Below, piece after piece: positions 16,330 through 25,611 of a DNA stretch of 64,000 nt (positions are counted from its first letter, which is position 1; each line of letters opens with the position of its first letter). The DNA comes from an uncultured Oscillibacter sp. Its GTDB lineage: Bacteria > Bacillota > Clostridia > Oscillospirales > Oscillospiraceae. The stretch covers positions 87,358 through 151,357 of the forward strand of contig NZ_UQXD01000001.1 of NCBI RefSeq assembly GCF_900544955.1. Direction: 5' to 3'. Under the pieces are notes generated by a model, which did no database searches, was not told where the DNA came from, and was given only the letters and a program-made list of their open reading frames with translations. The position numbers and the translations under genes were made by a program.

Positions 16330-17269
16330 GTGGAGGATCAATTTGGCACTGCGCTGCTGACCTTTCTTTCCACAGATTGTGACGCTTTTTTCGCTGAATT
16401 GGCCCTGCATCCCGATGATTTAAACCAACCGGTAAATCGGGAAAAACTGGCAGAGGCCGTCGCTGCCAAGATTCGCCCCTTGCATCCTTTTTTAGAGAGC
16501 AATTTGCGTCCTATGTTTTTTGAGGAGAAAAAGATGCTTGGACTGCGATACCATGTTCTGGAGATGCAAAAACTTCACTCGGACTTGAGCACGTTAGTAG
16601 ATGATGTTTTTCTGATGGATGAGCGCAAGGAAAGTCCTTTGCAGCGGCTTTGTATGCACCAGAGTCGGGATAAATCGCTTGCTGCCAAGCTGGCGGGGCT
16701 CAGTAAGTTCATGTGCGTGGAGCGGCGCACCTACATTGATGGGCATCTGTTTGAGCCAATCCTCTCCCCTGCTAAGGAAATCGAGCCGCCGGAGAACATC
16801 ACCAGCCGCCTATTTGTCGGCTCCGATGATTTACAGGCAGTGTTGCTGACAGAGTTGGAGGAAATAGCACAGCAAAACGTTCGGCTTAAAAAGTGTGCCT
16901 ACTGTGGCCGCTATTTTCATCCGTTTTCAAGTCGGACAGTCTACTGCGACCGGCTGGTGGGCGAAACCGAAAAATCCTGTAAGGAGCTGGCGGCCAAGGA
17001 AAAATACGAAAGAAAATCGCCGCCGATGAGAGCCTGTCCCTCTATCAGCGGCGAAATAAAGCCTATGCCATGCGCATCAGCCGCGCACTGGGGGTTTATA
17101 AGGATCGGAGTATTAAGCGTGGAAGCAAGCCGCCGAGTCGGCTGTCAGGCGGTATATGGACGAGGAGCTTTCTTTGAAAGGACTGACGCAGATTTTGGAA
17201 ATACCAATTGTAAAGACCGGGCGGACTGAGGCAAGTCATCTGCCTTTAAAATTGACTTATGACTCCTAA
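16330..17269 (+). pseudogene. Frameshifted DUF6076-type ICE protein
   Basis: The first 230 codons read as an ICE-associated protein with a zinc-ribbon segment (KKCAYCGRYFHP ... YCDR). A one-base loss in an A-run near 17007 shifts the frame (KIAADESLSLYQRRNKAYAM continues in another frame), and a second shift near 17118 leads to a third frame (AVRRYMDEELSL ... TQILEIPIVKTGR) ending with TAA at 17267. Two independent frameshifts mark it as dead. The DUF6076 name is from memory of similar ICE genes; the start (GTG) is tentative. Confidence 0.65.
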
Positions 17270-17547
17270 ACAATTTTTCTATCTTCTACTGTCATGGTCT
17301 GCATGGCGTTACTTATCACTGATGGACATATCTGTTTCGATTCCCACGAGAATGCGGATGGCGGTAAAGGCATCATGAATATCAGGACCGTCAACAGAAG
17401 TTCAATTTGGAAAGGTGCTTCTGCGCAATTTCGAGAAAAATGGATTCCCATTTGCAACATTTTGGGATGCCCATGCCTGGCGTACTGCAAGAAGCCTTTA
17501 CTTATCTTATGATACCGCAATGTGTTTTCCGTCATGTCGAAGTCCAA
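17266..17547 (-). CDS. Unassigned 93-aa ORF fragment
   Basis: An open frame starting MDFDMTENTLRYHKISKG with a hydrophobic middle (LLTVLIFMMPLPPSAFSW). It abuts the DUF6076 remnant and an IS256 fragment. The amino-acid pattern is protein-like, but I recognise no family. It is probably a remnant of an ICE gene. Confidence 0.3.
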   Translation of the reverse strand: MDFDMTENTLRYHKISKGFLQYARHGHPKMLQMGIHFSRNCAEAPFQIELLLTVLIFMMPLPPSAFSWESKQICPSVISNAMQTMTVEDRKIV

Positions 17548-17555
17548 GGTGAAAC

Positions 17556-17945
17556 TTGGTATTCAAGATGCTCAAGGCGATCCACGCTCGGGAGAGCAAG
17601 AAAACGGCTCATGAGAAGGCCAGGACGGTCGTAGAGGAGCTGCAATCCATGAAGCTGAAGGAGGCCGCCCAAAAAATTGAGGCTGGAGTGGAAGAGACGC
17701 TGACTTACGCAGATTTTCCATCGGAGCATTGGACACGCATCCGCACAAATAACGTCATTGAGCGGCTCAGCCGGGAAATTCGTCGCCGCACCCGCGTGGT
17801 GGGCTGCTTCCCTGAAGGGAACTCAGCGCTTATGCTAGTCTGCGCACGGCTGCGGCATGTGGCCGGCACCCAGTGGGGCAACAAGAAATACATGAATATG
17901 AAGCATCTGGAGGCCGTCTGTGAGGACTCCTCCGCTGCCGGTTAA
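17556..17945 (+). pseudogene. IS256-family transposase, C-terminal fragment
   Basis: 129 codons matching the end of mutator-type transposases: NNVIERLSREIRRRTRVVG, then ALMLVCARLRHVAGTQWG. The N-terminal two thirds, including most of the DDE site, are missing. Further debris in another frame (AAAEEQKIWRNSNQR) follows to 18067. It is independent of the IS256 remnants at 36.6-38.6 kb. Confidence 0.8.
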
Positions 17946-18067
17946 CTTCACTCGCTCAGAGACTGCAAACCAATTTGCGCATAAATCTTGACACTGCCTA
18001 CCTTCCGGGAAGGACTGATTGCTGCCGCCGAGGAACAAAAGATCTGGCGCAACTCCAACCAACGTTA

Positions 18068-18105
18068 ATAAGCCCCCCCCCGGCTAAGCCGGAGGGGGGG
18101 CTTAT
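18068..18105. repeat. Strong GC hairpin near an IS200 remnant
   Basis: A long stem (ATAAGCCCCCCCCC with complement GGGGGGGCTTAT, loop around GGCTAAGCC). It could be a subterminal hairpin of the adjacent IS200/IS605-type remnant, or a terminator. 18106-18203 holds nothing else I can support. Confidence 0.45.
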
Positions 18106-18203
18106 GTGGGCGTAGCCTCTCTATGTTACTAGCCACGCCTCATGCGGCTTTGGTACGGTCTGACATTTGCATGGAGTCTGTTACTGGCAGCCCGCGAGCG
18201 GGT

Positions 18204-18494
18204 TCAGTATTTTCCCATCGTCAGTTGTTCTCCCATCTTATCTTCTTGGAGCTGATTCTTAATGTACTCCTCTATCTTTTTGGCGTTCTTTCCCACGGTA
18301 TCTACATAGTATCCTCAACACCAAAATTCACGGTTTCTATACTTGAACTTTAGATTTGGATACTGTTCATAAATCATCAGCGAACTTTTTCCCTTTGAGT
18401 ACCCCACAAAGCTCGAAACCGCAATTTGGGGTGGTATTTCCATGAGCATATGGATATGATCATGGCATACTTCCGCTTCTACAATTTTTACCTG
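18204..18494 (-). pseudogene. IS200/IS605-type Y1 transposase (tnpA) remnant
   Basis: The minus strand reads VKIVEAEVCHDHIHMLMEIP (HUH-type His pair in HDHIHML), then FVGYSKGKSSLMIYE, REFWC, a TGA stop at 18315-18317, and continues in frame GYYVDTVGKNAKKIEEYIKNQL to a TGA at 18204. The N-terminus is missing; just upstream (about 18494-18540) a CPRCAYVNKN segment resembles a TnpB zinc finger. It is therefore truncated and carries a nonsense codon. 18541-18700 shows nothing recognisable. Confidence 0.75.
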
Positions 18495-18700
18495 TTTTTA
18501 TTCACATAGGCGCATCTGGGACAGGATACATATCCAGTTCAGCGCAGAATAGTTTTGCATATTGTGCCTTTCTCATTTCGGCAGCGCTTTGCGCATTTAA
18601 TGGCGTGGGAGTGGGGACCTTCAGCTGCGTATCCGCCCAAGCTCAGGCAATGAAGACAAATGAGAATAATAACATATACGCTTCTTCTCCTGTTTTTTTA

Positions 18701-19492
18701 TCATAATTGCCCGTCTTTCCTCCTTTCTTCTCTCTCAGCTATTTGCGTGGTTTTGCCATTCAAAAAATCTTGATATTCATCGCAAATCTCCTCCACATTG
18801 GTACCGCAGGCGACCTGCTTTCCCTTGTGGAGCCATAAAATCTTATTGCTCAGGGCACGCACCTGAGGCAACGAGTGGGAAACCAAAATCGTGGCAGCGC
18901 CGCCATGGATGATTTCCTTCATTTTTTCTGCACTTTTTTCCTGAAACGCACCGTCTCCCACGGACAGCACTTCATCCAAAATCAGGATCTCCGGCTGCAC
19001 CATGGACGCAATGGAAAATGCGAGCCGGGACTGCATTCCGCTGGAGAGCTGCTTGAAGGGACGAAATTCAAATTCCTGCAGCTCGGAAAACTCCAAAATC
19101 TGAGGATAAATTTCATCCATAAATGCTCTGGTATACCCCAGCATAGCCCCTCTTAAATAAGCGTTTTCCTTAATCGTCAGGTCGCCGTCAAAGCCGGATG
19201 CCAATTCCAGTAAGGCGGAAATCTGTCCGTTTCGCTGGATGTAGCCGCTGCGGGGCTCCATGACGCCGGTTACCGCTTTCAGCAACGTGGATTTTCCGGC
19301 GCCGTTAGCGCCGATAATCCCGAGCATATCCCCCTTATTTAAATCGAAACTGACATCCTCCACTGCCATAAATGTCTCCACATGATATTCATGCTTCAAG
19401 TGACGCACAGTCCATTCCTTCAGGCCGATATCCTTAAAATCGCCCAGCTTATAGCTGATGCTTACATTATTTACGGTTAGCACTGTTTTCAT
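18701..19492 (-). CDS. ABC exporter ATPase (Wzt/TagH type) for a surface polysaccharide
   Basis: Last gene of the glycan operon. About 263 aa with Walker A GANGAGKST, signature LSSGMQSRLAFS and Walker B EILILDEVLSVGD. These belong to polysaccharide/teichoic-acid exporters. It has no C-terminal carbohydrate-binding domain, unlike longer Wzt proteins. The ATG at 19492 is preferred over an in-frame TTG at 19504. It follows the permease gene directly and would power export of the finished glycan across the membrane. Confidence 0.9.
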   Translation of the reverse strand: MKTVLTVNNVSISYKLGDFKDIGLKEWTVRHLKHEYHVETFMAVEDVSFDLNKGDMLGIIGANGAGKSTLLKAVTGVMEPRSGYIQRNGQISALLELASGFDGDLTIKENAYLRGAMLGYTRAFMDEIYPQILEFSELQEFEFRPFKQLSSGMQSRLAFSIASMVQPEILILDEVLSVGDGAFQEKSAEKMKEIIHGGAATILVSHSLPQVRALSNKILWLHKGKQVACGTNVEEICDEYQDFLNGKTTQIAEREERRKDGQL

Positions 19493-19500
19493 GGGACACC

Positions 19501-20268
19501 TCAAACATAATACAGAAATTCGTGGTTGTATTTTTTATACATATAGGAGCCCAATCCAAAAGCAATCAATGCATAAGCCAACGCCAAAAGATGAAATTGC
19601 GGGGTGGGAATAACCCCGTCAATCACAATTTTCCGAAAATAGCGAATGTATAAATAGATCGGGTTGAGAAGAAACATGCACTGGGCGGTATAGCTGAAGC
19701 TATCGATCGTATAGAAAATTGCAGACATCCACATGATCAGCTGTGTTAGAATTCCCCACAAATACTGCATATCCCGGAAGAAAATAAACAGTGCTGATAA
19801 GATAAGCCCCAGTCCCAAATTGAACAGCGTCATGCATGCAATTGGAAACAGCAACAGAAGGAAATCCCATGAAAAGGGAATGCCATCTATAGCAACAAAG
19901 GCGAAGAAAATAATCAGCGTCAGCCCGAAGTTAATTAGGGATGACACGCTTTGCGAGAAGAGAAATAAATACTTTGGAATGTTGATTTTGGAGAAAATCG
20001 CGGAGTTATTCACCAAAGCACCCATACTCAGGTTTGTGGAGTCTGTAAAATACGCAAAAACCAGCTGGCCGGCAAACAGGTAAACCACATAGTGATCCAC
20101 ATTGTTTCCAAACATCTTACTAAACACCAGCCACATGATAAGAAGGTTCATCAGCGGTGACAGAATGCTCCATGCCATACCCAAAATGGTTCGTTTATAT
20201 TTCTTTGTGAAATCACGTTTGACCAGTTCTGAAAATAGAAATTGATTTTGTTTTAGCTTTTGCAACAT
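19501..20268 (-). CDS. ABC exporter permease (Wzm/TagG type)
   Basis: A 255-aa ABC-2 membrane protein with about six membrane segments. The start RDFTKKYKRTILGMAWSILSP is typical of polysaccharide and teichoic-acid exporter permeases. It lies directly upstream of the ATPase gene and should form the pore with it. Presence of this pair, and absence of Wzx/Wzy, indicates the ABC-dependent assembly route. Confidence 0.92.
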   Translation of the reverse strand: MLQKLKQNQFLFSELVKRDFTKKYKRTILGMAWSILSPLMNLLIMWLVFSKMFGNNVDHYVVYLFAGQLVFAYFTDSTNLSMGALVNNSAIFSKINIPKYLFLFSQSVSSLINFGLTLIIFFAFVAIDGIPFSWDFLLLLFPIACMTLFNLGLGLILSALFIFFRDMQYLWGILTQLIMWMSAIFYTIDSFSYTAQCMFLLNPIYLYIRYFRKIVIDGVIPTPQFHLLALAYALIAFGLGSYMYKKYNHEFLYYV

Positions 20269-20274
20269 AGTGCC

Positions 20275-21774
20275 TTATTCTCCATCCTCTTTAGCCGGAT
20301 TTTCTCCTATTTTGCGAGCCACCAGATAGAAATCCTCCTCGAAATTCGCTTTGCTTACGTCATAAGGCTGTTCATAGCAATGAGGTGGATTATACACGCC
20401 TCGAGCCAAGTCATAAATCGTAAACTGTTCGTTTTCCAGCGTAAAGCCGTTGGCTTCAAAGAGGTCTTTCCACCAGACAAACGGTTTAATCGTTTGGTGC
20501 CAGTCTCGCCCGGTGACAGGGTCGATGTCTGTTTTGGCTGCTACGGTTGCCACAAAGATACCACCCATTTCCATGGCATGATAGATGTTCTTAATCAATT
20601 GCGGCAAGTCTGTTTCCGCAATATGTTCCAAAACCTCCCATGCGGTGACCACATCAAAGAGCACCGGTGTGTTGGTATTCTTCTCCTTCACGAAAAACGG
20701 CTTTGAGATATCACAGGTCTTTAGGTGCTCCGGAATAAGACGCCATTCCGCTCTTTGTTGACGCAAGGATTCGTCACAGCCCTCAAGTCCCAGTGCGTAG
20801 TGCCCTCGCAGCAATGCCTCCAGCACCATGCCGCCACCGGAACAGCCTAAATCCAAGAAATTCAGGTGCTCCTTTTGGGCAAATATCTGCTCACAGCGGA
20901 ACACAAAGCGGGGATAGCGCGTATTATCCCGAATGGTCCCATGAGGACTGATGGTATCGTTGCTCTCATAGGCAATGGGATAGTCTGTTTCCAAAGAAAC
21001 CTCCTTGGACCAGACCCCGTCTTTTCCCCGCAAGAGCGTCATCAGATCTCGGTAAGTAAAATCGATGTGGCGGTGGATTTCATTGCGATAACCTTCATTG
21101 AGCGCAATATCCTGCTCTTGCTGTTTTTGCAAGGTAGTTGCGTGAATTCGGTTTTCATCCCGCACTTCGTAAACCGCATCCCGATTCCAGCCGACTTCCT
21201 TGAGAATCTGGCCCTGCACTGTGGAGAGCGTATTTTGCAGCTGCGACAGGCTCTCCGTCAGTTCCTGCCTGCTCTGACTTCGCATTGCCGAAAGAGCTGA
21301 CTGCAGCTGCGACAGGACCTCCGTCATTTCCTGATGTTCCTGCCCGCTCTGACTTCGCATTGCCGAAAGGGCTGACTGCAGCTGCGACAGGCTCTCCGTC
21401 AGTTCCTGCTGTTCCTGCCCGCTCTGGCTTCGCATTGCCGAAAGAGCTGACTGCAGCTGCGACAGGACCTCCGTCATTTCCTGATGTTCCTGCCCGCTCT
21501 GACTTCGCATTGCCGAAAGGGCTGACTGCAGCTGCGACAGACTCTCCCCCAGTTCCTGCTGCTCCATTTGGAAAGCAGTGCTCATTTCTGAAAAGCTTGC
21601 CTGCCAAAACGTCTGAAACCGCTCTCTTTCCACAACAGCCTTTTCAAGCAGTTTCTCGTTTTCCTTGACCAATGGCCGAAAGAGGGCAAGAAGAATTGAT
21701 CGATAGACCTGATAAGGATAGTGCAGAATCCTTCTGGCAATTGATGTTGACTTTTGGTTTTCGTTGTCCTGCAT
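20275..21774 (-). CDS. SAM-dependent methyltransferase with repeat-built coiled coil
   Basis: A 499-aa protein. The N-terminal region (about 1-75) precedes a coiled coil (about 75-195) made of nearly identical 25-residue units LSQLQSALSAMRSQSGQE plus seven more residues. The C-terminal methyltransferase (about 270-480) has the SAM motif FLDLGCSGGGM and VTAWEVLEHI. A methyltransferase tied to a coiled-coil ruler next to an ABC exporter suggests chain capping and length control, as in WbdD-type systems; this is inference by analogy. Confidence 0.82.
   Translation of the reverse strand: MQDNENQKSTSIARRILHYPYQVYRSILLALFRPLVKENEKLLEKAVVERERFQTFWQASFSEMSTAFQMEQQELGESLSQLQSALSAMRSQSGQEHQEMTEVLSQLQSALSAMRSQSGQEQQELTESLSQLQSALSAMRSQSGQEHQEMTEVLSQLQSALSAMRSQSRQELTESLSQLQNTLSTVQGQILKEVGWNRDAVYEVRDENRIHATTLQKQQEQDIALNEGYRNEIHRHIDFTYRDLMTLLRGKDGVWSKEVSLETDYPIAYESNDTISPHGTIRDNTRYPRFVFRCEQIFAQKEHLNFLDLGCSGGGMVLEALLRGHYALGLEGCDESLRQQRAEWRLIPEHLKTCDISKPFFVKEKNTNTPVLFDVVTAWEVLEHIAETDLPQLIKNIYHAMEMGGIFVATVAAKTDIDPVTGRDWHQTIKPFVWWKDLFEANGFTLENEQFTIYDLARGVYNPPHCYEQPYDVSKANFEEDFYLVARKIGENPAKEDGE
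21240..21575. repeat. 75-bp tandem repeats within the methyltransferase gene
   Basis: Four in-frame units begin at 21276, 21351, 21426 and 21501 (each starting GACTTCGCATTGCCG or one base different), plus partial units at both ends. Units alternate between a version encoding HQEMTEV and one encoding QQELTES, so the higher-order period is 150 bp. Each unit adds 25 residues to the coiled coil without shifting the frame. Confidence 0.92.
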
Positions 21775-21803
21775 AAGCGTGTTCTCCTTAAAAAAACAGG
21801 GTA

Positions 21804-24761
21804 TCAGATTTGCGGAAAATCAGGTGTCATATTCCCAGTAGAAACTTTATTCTTGATAAAGCCTTCCACAATATGTCCCATTTCTTCCTCTGTGGGGAAA
21901 GTTTCCGTTACCCATGCTTTGCCAGCCAGCGCTTTCTTTTTCAGTAGCTCGCTGTCATCTATAATACCCAGAATTTGATCTGCCATAACATCCGGTTGGG
22001 TATCAAACAAAAAGACATTGCCCTCATCATTACCGTATTTCATAATGGCCTGCTCCATCTCCACATCGACCACAGGACAGCCGCAGAGCATCATCTCATA
22101 GGGTACCAGGCTGGGGTTGGTCGTGGAGAAGACCACGCCCAGATCCGCATTTCGATACAGATCCGCCAAGTCCTCAATGGTGGGGAGCACGCCTTTCATT
22201 GTCACATCGCAAGGGATCCAACTAATCTGATTGGAGCCGTAAAGGATAATTTCAATGTCCGGGCGGCGTTCCTTGACGATGGCCAACGCACGAATACCCA
22301 ACTCATAGCAGCGGCGGGGCATTTCAGGTTTAGCAAAGAAAATAATATTTTGATTGGTTTTGGTTCGCGGCTTGCTGGTGTTGTAGATTTTATGATCCAC
22401 AGGAAAGGTAAAATAGGCCGCCTCGGCATGATACTTTGCCTCTAAAAACTCCTTGCACCACCGGCCGGAGCAAATATGGGAAAATCCCATTTTATAAGAG
22501 TTTTCTGCCATCAATGCACTGGAACTCATGGGATAGAAGGCAGCTTCATAGTCCTGCACCAAATAGAACGGGAAAAGAACCTTGCTCAGGTTTTTCTTCA
22601 GCTCATAGGCCAGCTCCCACCAGCATGCAATACACACATCACAGTTTCCAATTTCTCCTTCATAAGAAAGAAACCGAATGTTTTCCTGCATGGGATAGAA
22701 CCACTCGCTGATACGCTGCTTGGTCACTGGACCCAACTCATCCTGACAATCCGCATGATAGACGTCCACTTGATGGCCGTACTCCGCCAGAAATCGAACG
22801 GCACGATAGATATTGCGGTGGCCGCCACCGCCCTTAATGGGCTTCGGCACCAAAAACGCAATATGTAAATGATTGGCATCCACCGTTTCACTGCGCTGGG
22901 CAGAAAAGACCTCGGAATTCCACTGCTCATTCAGTGCAACCAATTGGGAAGACTGCTGTTGGACAGTCGTTGCCTCTTTTGTGGCTGCTTTGACAGAGGC
23001 GATGTGCTCCGCCGGCTGCGCCGCAATCTCCGCCTCGGGATGAATCCCACGCAGACGATGATAAATTGGCTTTAAAAACGCTTTCAGCCGTGGGAAGCGA
23101 TTGAGAATGCGGCGTGGAAAAGATTTTTTGTCTTCTGTCAACGCTTCACACCCCTGCATATGAAAGATTTGATCCAATCGTTGTATCTCCCTCTGGTCAT
23201 CGATATTCCATGTAGATGTGAGCTGGCACTGAGATATCTGGTGCTCAGTAAAACAGCCTGCTGTGCGCAAAACCTCAACGGCAAAAAGCTTTATCAGTTC
23301 CGGGCCAAAGCCCTGCGATTCCAAATGTGCCGTATGCGCCCACAAATGAGGGAGCATACATCCTCTGATCCAACAAAAATCAGTGTTGTAATAGGCAGGA
23401 AGTTCGAGATGATCAGATGGACCGCGCACCCCTTCGTCCTGGCAAAATTCCTGAAATTGGGTGAAAAAATAGTGCCAGGCATAGACCAAGTGAATATCTG
23501 TCCGCTGGACACCACAAACCAGCATCCCCAATTGCGGCTGTTTTGAAAACGTCTGGAAAGCACCATTCACATATGCGGAATTTTCCAGCATATTGTCAAA
23601 GTCCTCTATGCGATACAGGCGAAAGGCATCGGACAAATCACCGGGCAAATGACTGGTTTCAACATAGCCCACTATATCGTAATCGGTCAGCGCCTCGTGC
23701 TGCTGCCAAATGGCAGGGAGGGACGTTTGCTTGGAGAGTAAGGTGGGATTCTCTGACCCAAATACACGCAGGACCTCTTTCCTGTCTCGCTCCTGTCCGC
23801 AGCGGAAAAAGAGCGCAACCTGAGGCAGCATCAGATAGGGACGCAGTGCGCTCAGATTATCGGTCTCCACCACATCCACTACCAAGGCGACCTTCTGATG
23901 ATGGGAAGCTGGGGCGCCTGCATTGACAGCATACAAGCTCAGGGTTTTCATCAGTGTGCGCATACTCTGCGTGCGAAGCATATTCTGCCAGATCAGCCCC
24001 ACGTCATAGTTGGTTTCCTGCTGCAGGTACTCCATCAGCTGCGGCATTTTCCCGTACAGGTAGGACTGGTACAGCCAATTATCCTCCAAAAAGAAACTTT
24101 TCCGCTTTATAATGGGGCAGCGTTTGTTTTTTACGCAATAAAGGGGATAGACCAAAAGCGGGTTGGCAATATTACCTTCAAATTCCCTAATATCCGTATA
24201 GACGTCCCAGCGGTAACCCAATTTTTCAAAGTGCTTGGTAAAAACGAACTCGTGCTGATACAAGGCGTCTTCAAAGGTGCGGATTTGAGGGCAGTTGTTC
24301 CAGTATACCTCAAATTCCTTGCTTTGTAGCATCTTTCCTCTGACCGCGATAAAATGGGATTGAATGTGAGGTGGGATGTCCTGCCCGTTTCCTAATGATT
24401 TGGTAATTCCCCAGAAGTCCAGATTCCGTTGTTCCATCTCCCCGAACAGTTCGGACAGGGGAAATATCGGGCCAAAATTGGTATGATTGAGCAAAACAAT
24501 CTCATCATAGGTGCGAATGGCATCGTATCCCAGATGCTCCATGCCCTCTTTATACGCCCATACGTCAAAACCAATATTTTCACGAATCAGAATCTCTGTT
24601 ACATAGGGGGTTACTTTCTCTCGCCCCGCCTCAGTCAGTTTGCCGTTCACCACAAAAAGAGTCTCGATCTGCACTTCTTGCAGCCCTCTTAGAAAATAGG
24701 GAACGTAGTCGTCCACAATCCCCTCGCCGTCATAGAAAAAATAAATTGCCAGCCGTTTCAT
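21804..24761 (-). CDS. Two-domain glycosyltransferase (RgpF-like plus GT4/WsaF-like)
   Basis: A 985-aa cytosolic protein. Residues 1-300 resemble the rhamnan synthesis protein F domain (RLAIYFFYDGEGIVDDYV ... ENIGFDVWAYKEGMEHLGYD ... VLLNHTNFGPIFP). Residues about 620-970 are a GT4-type transferase like the rhamnosyltransferase WsaF (FLVPKPIKGGGGHRNIYRA ... FAKPEMPRRCYELGIRAL ... GVVFSTTNPSLVPYEM). The last part is a paralogue of the 463-aa-frame gene at 26841. It likely adds rhamnose-type sugars to the growing chain. Confidence 0.85.
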   Translation of the reverse strand: MKRLAIYFFYDGEGIVDDYVPYFLRGLQEVQIETLFVVNGKLTEAGREKVTPYVTEILIRENIGFDVWAYKEGMEHLGYDAIRTYDEIVLLNHTNFGPIFPLSELFGEMEQRNLDFWGITKSLGNGQDIPPHIQSHFIAVRGKMLQSKEFEVYWNNCPQIRTFEDALYQHEFVFTKHFEKLGYRWDVYTDIREFEGNIANPLLVYPLYCVKNKRCPIIKRKSFFLEDNWLYQSYLYGKMPQLMEYLQQETNYDVGLIWQNMLRTQSMRTLMKTLSLYAVNAGAPASHHQKVALVVDVVETDNLSALRPYLMLPQVALFFRCGQERDRKEVLRVFGSENPTLLSKQTSLPAIWQQHEALTDYDIVGYVETSHLPGDLSDAFRLYRIEDFDNMLENSAYVNGAFQTFSKQPQLGMLVCGVQRTDIHLVYAWHYFFTQFQEFCQDEGVRGPSDHLELPAYYNTDFCWIRGCMLPHLWAHTAHLESQGFGPELIKLFAVEVLRTAGCFTEHQISQCQLTSTWNIDDQREIQRLDQIFHMQGCEALTEDKKSFPRRILNRFPRLKAFLKPIYHRLRGIHPEAEIAAQPAEHIASVKAATKEATTVQQQSSQLVALNEQWNSEVFSAQRSETVDANHLHIAFLVPKPIKGGGGHRNIYRAVRFLAEYGHQVDVYHADCQDELGPVTKQRISEWFYPMQENIRFLSYEGEIGNCDVCIACWWELAYELKKNLSKVLFPFYLVQDYEAAFYPMSSSALMAENSYKMGFSHICSGRWCKEFLEAKYHAEAAYFTFPVDHKIYNTSKPRTKTNQNIIFFAKPEMPRRCYELGIRALAIVKERRPDIEIILYGSNQISWIPCDVTMKGVLPTIEDLADLYRNADLGVVFSTTNPSLVPYEMMLCGCPVVDVEMEQAIMKYGNDEGNVFLFDTQPDVMADQILGIIDDSELLKKKALAGKAWVTETFPTEEEMGHIVEGFIKNKVSTGNMTPDFPQI

Positions 24762-24777
24762 CGTCTATCTCTGTCCT

Positions 24778-25608
24778 TTACATCATCATAATTTTATGGA
24801 TTTTGGTGGCGTCTCCCCAAATGACCGGAGAATCATAGGCGCGATCCGGGAATTTCCCATATTCCGGACGAATGGAATAGTGATGCTCTTCCAAAAATGC
24901 GGCGACCTGATCTTTCAATGCCACAGGCTTTCCGCTGCATACATTGATGATACCGGTAACTTCATTCTGCAGCGCGGCCTGCGCAATTTGCTTTCCCAGC
25001 TGCTCCACAGAGATAAAATCATATTGGTTGGTTCCGGAGGTAAAGGGAAATGTGGCTTTGCCCTCTTTTTCCCACTGCATAATCTTTGTGAAAATGGATT
25101 GATTTTTCTCGTCATCCCCTAAAATATAATAGGCACGCAACCACTTCGCCTGAAAGTAATATTGGTGTTCCAGAAGAAAAAACGCCTCGCGCAGCGCATT
25201 CTTGGCTACGCCGTACAAAGAATGGGGATGGCAAGGGGTGTTCTCGTCCACACACCCCTCATAATAGCCAATCTCATGCATGGTTCCCATGGCGGTGATG
25301 TTGGAACAACCCATTTTGGCAAACTCCTCAAGGAGATGGTAATGCACAGGCAGATTGTCCAGATGCGAGGACTCGTTGTGGCGAAAGCCGTCCTGCCAGG
25401 CAAGATGAATGACGGCATCCGGCGTTCCCAGTGAGGCCAATTCTTCCGGAGTGCTGTGCAGAAGATCTATGGTTTTCCATTCTAATCCGTTTGGAAGGAC
25501 GGGCGGCGTATGTCTGCCAATCCCAATGACGGCATGCCCCTGCGCTAACAGCGCCTTGGTCACCCAAGGGCCTACATATCCATTTGCTCCGGTTACGACG
25601 ATTCGCAT
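24778..25608 (-). CDS. NAD-dependent epimerase/reductase (SDR), possible RmlD substitute
   Basis: A 276-aa extended SDR with GANGYVG at residues 7-13 and a YGVAK catalytic pair (SLYGVAKNALRE). It sits among dTDP-sugar genes. The operon has rmlA, rmlB and rmlC but no canonical rmlD; this SDR is a candidate for the final 4-keto reduction, giving dTDP-L-rhamnose or the epimer dTDP-6-deoxy-L-talose. The product cannot be decided from sequence. Confidence 0.75.
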   Translation of the reverse strand: MRIVVTGANGYVGPWVTKALLAQGHAVIGIGRHTPPVLPNGLEWKTIDLLHSTPEELASLGTPDAVIHLAWQDGFRHNESSHLDNLPVHYHLLEEFAKMGCSNITAMGTMHEIGYYEGCVDENTPCHPHSLYGVAKNALREAFFLLEHQYYFQAKWLRAYYILGDDEKNQSIFTKIMQWEKEGKATFPFTSGTNQYDFISVEQLGKQIAQAALQNEVTGIINVCSGKPVALKDQVAAFLEEHHYSIRPEYGKFPDRAYDSPVIWGDATKIHKIMMM

Positions 25609-25611
25609 GTT

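Noticed and set aside
21240..21575. CRISPR array
   Set aside because: The units are contiguous 75-bp in-frame coding repeats without unique spacers, and no cas gene is near.
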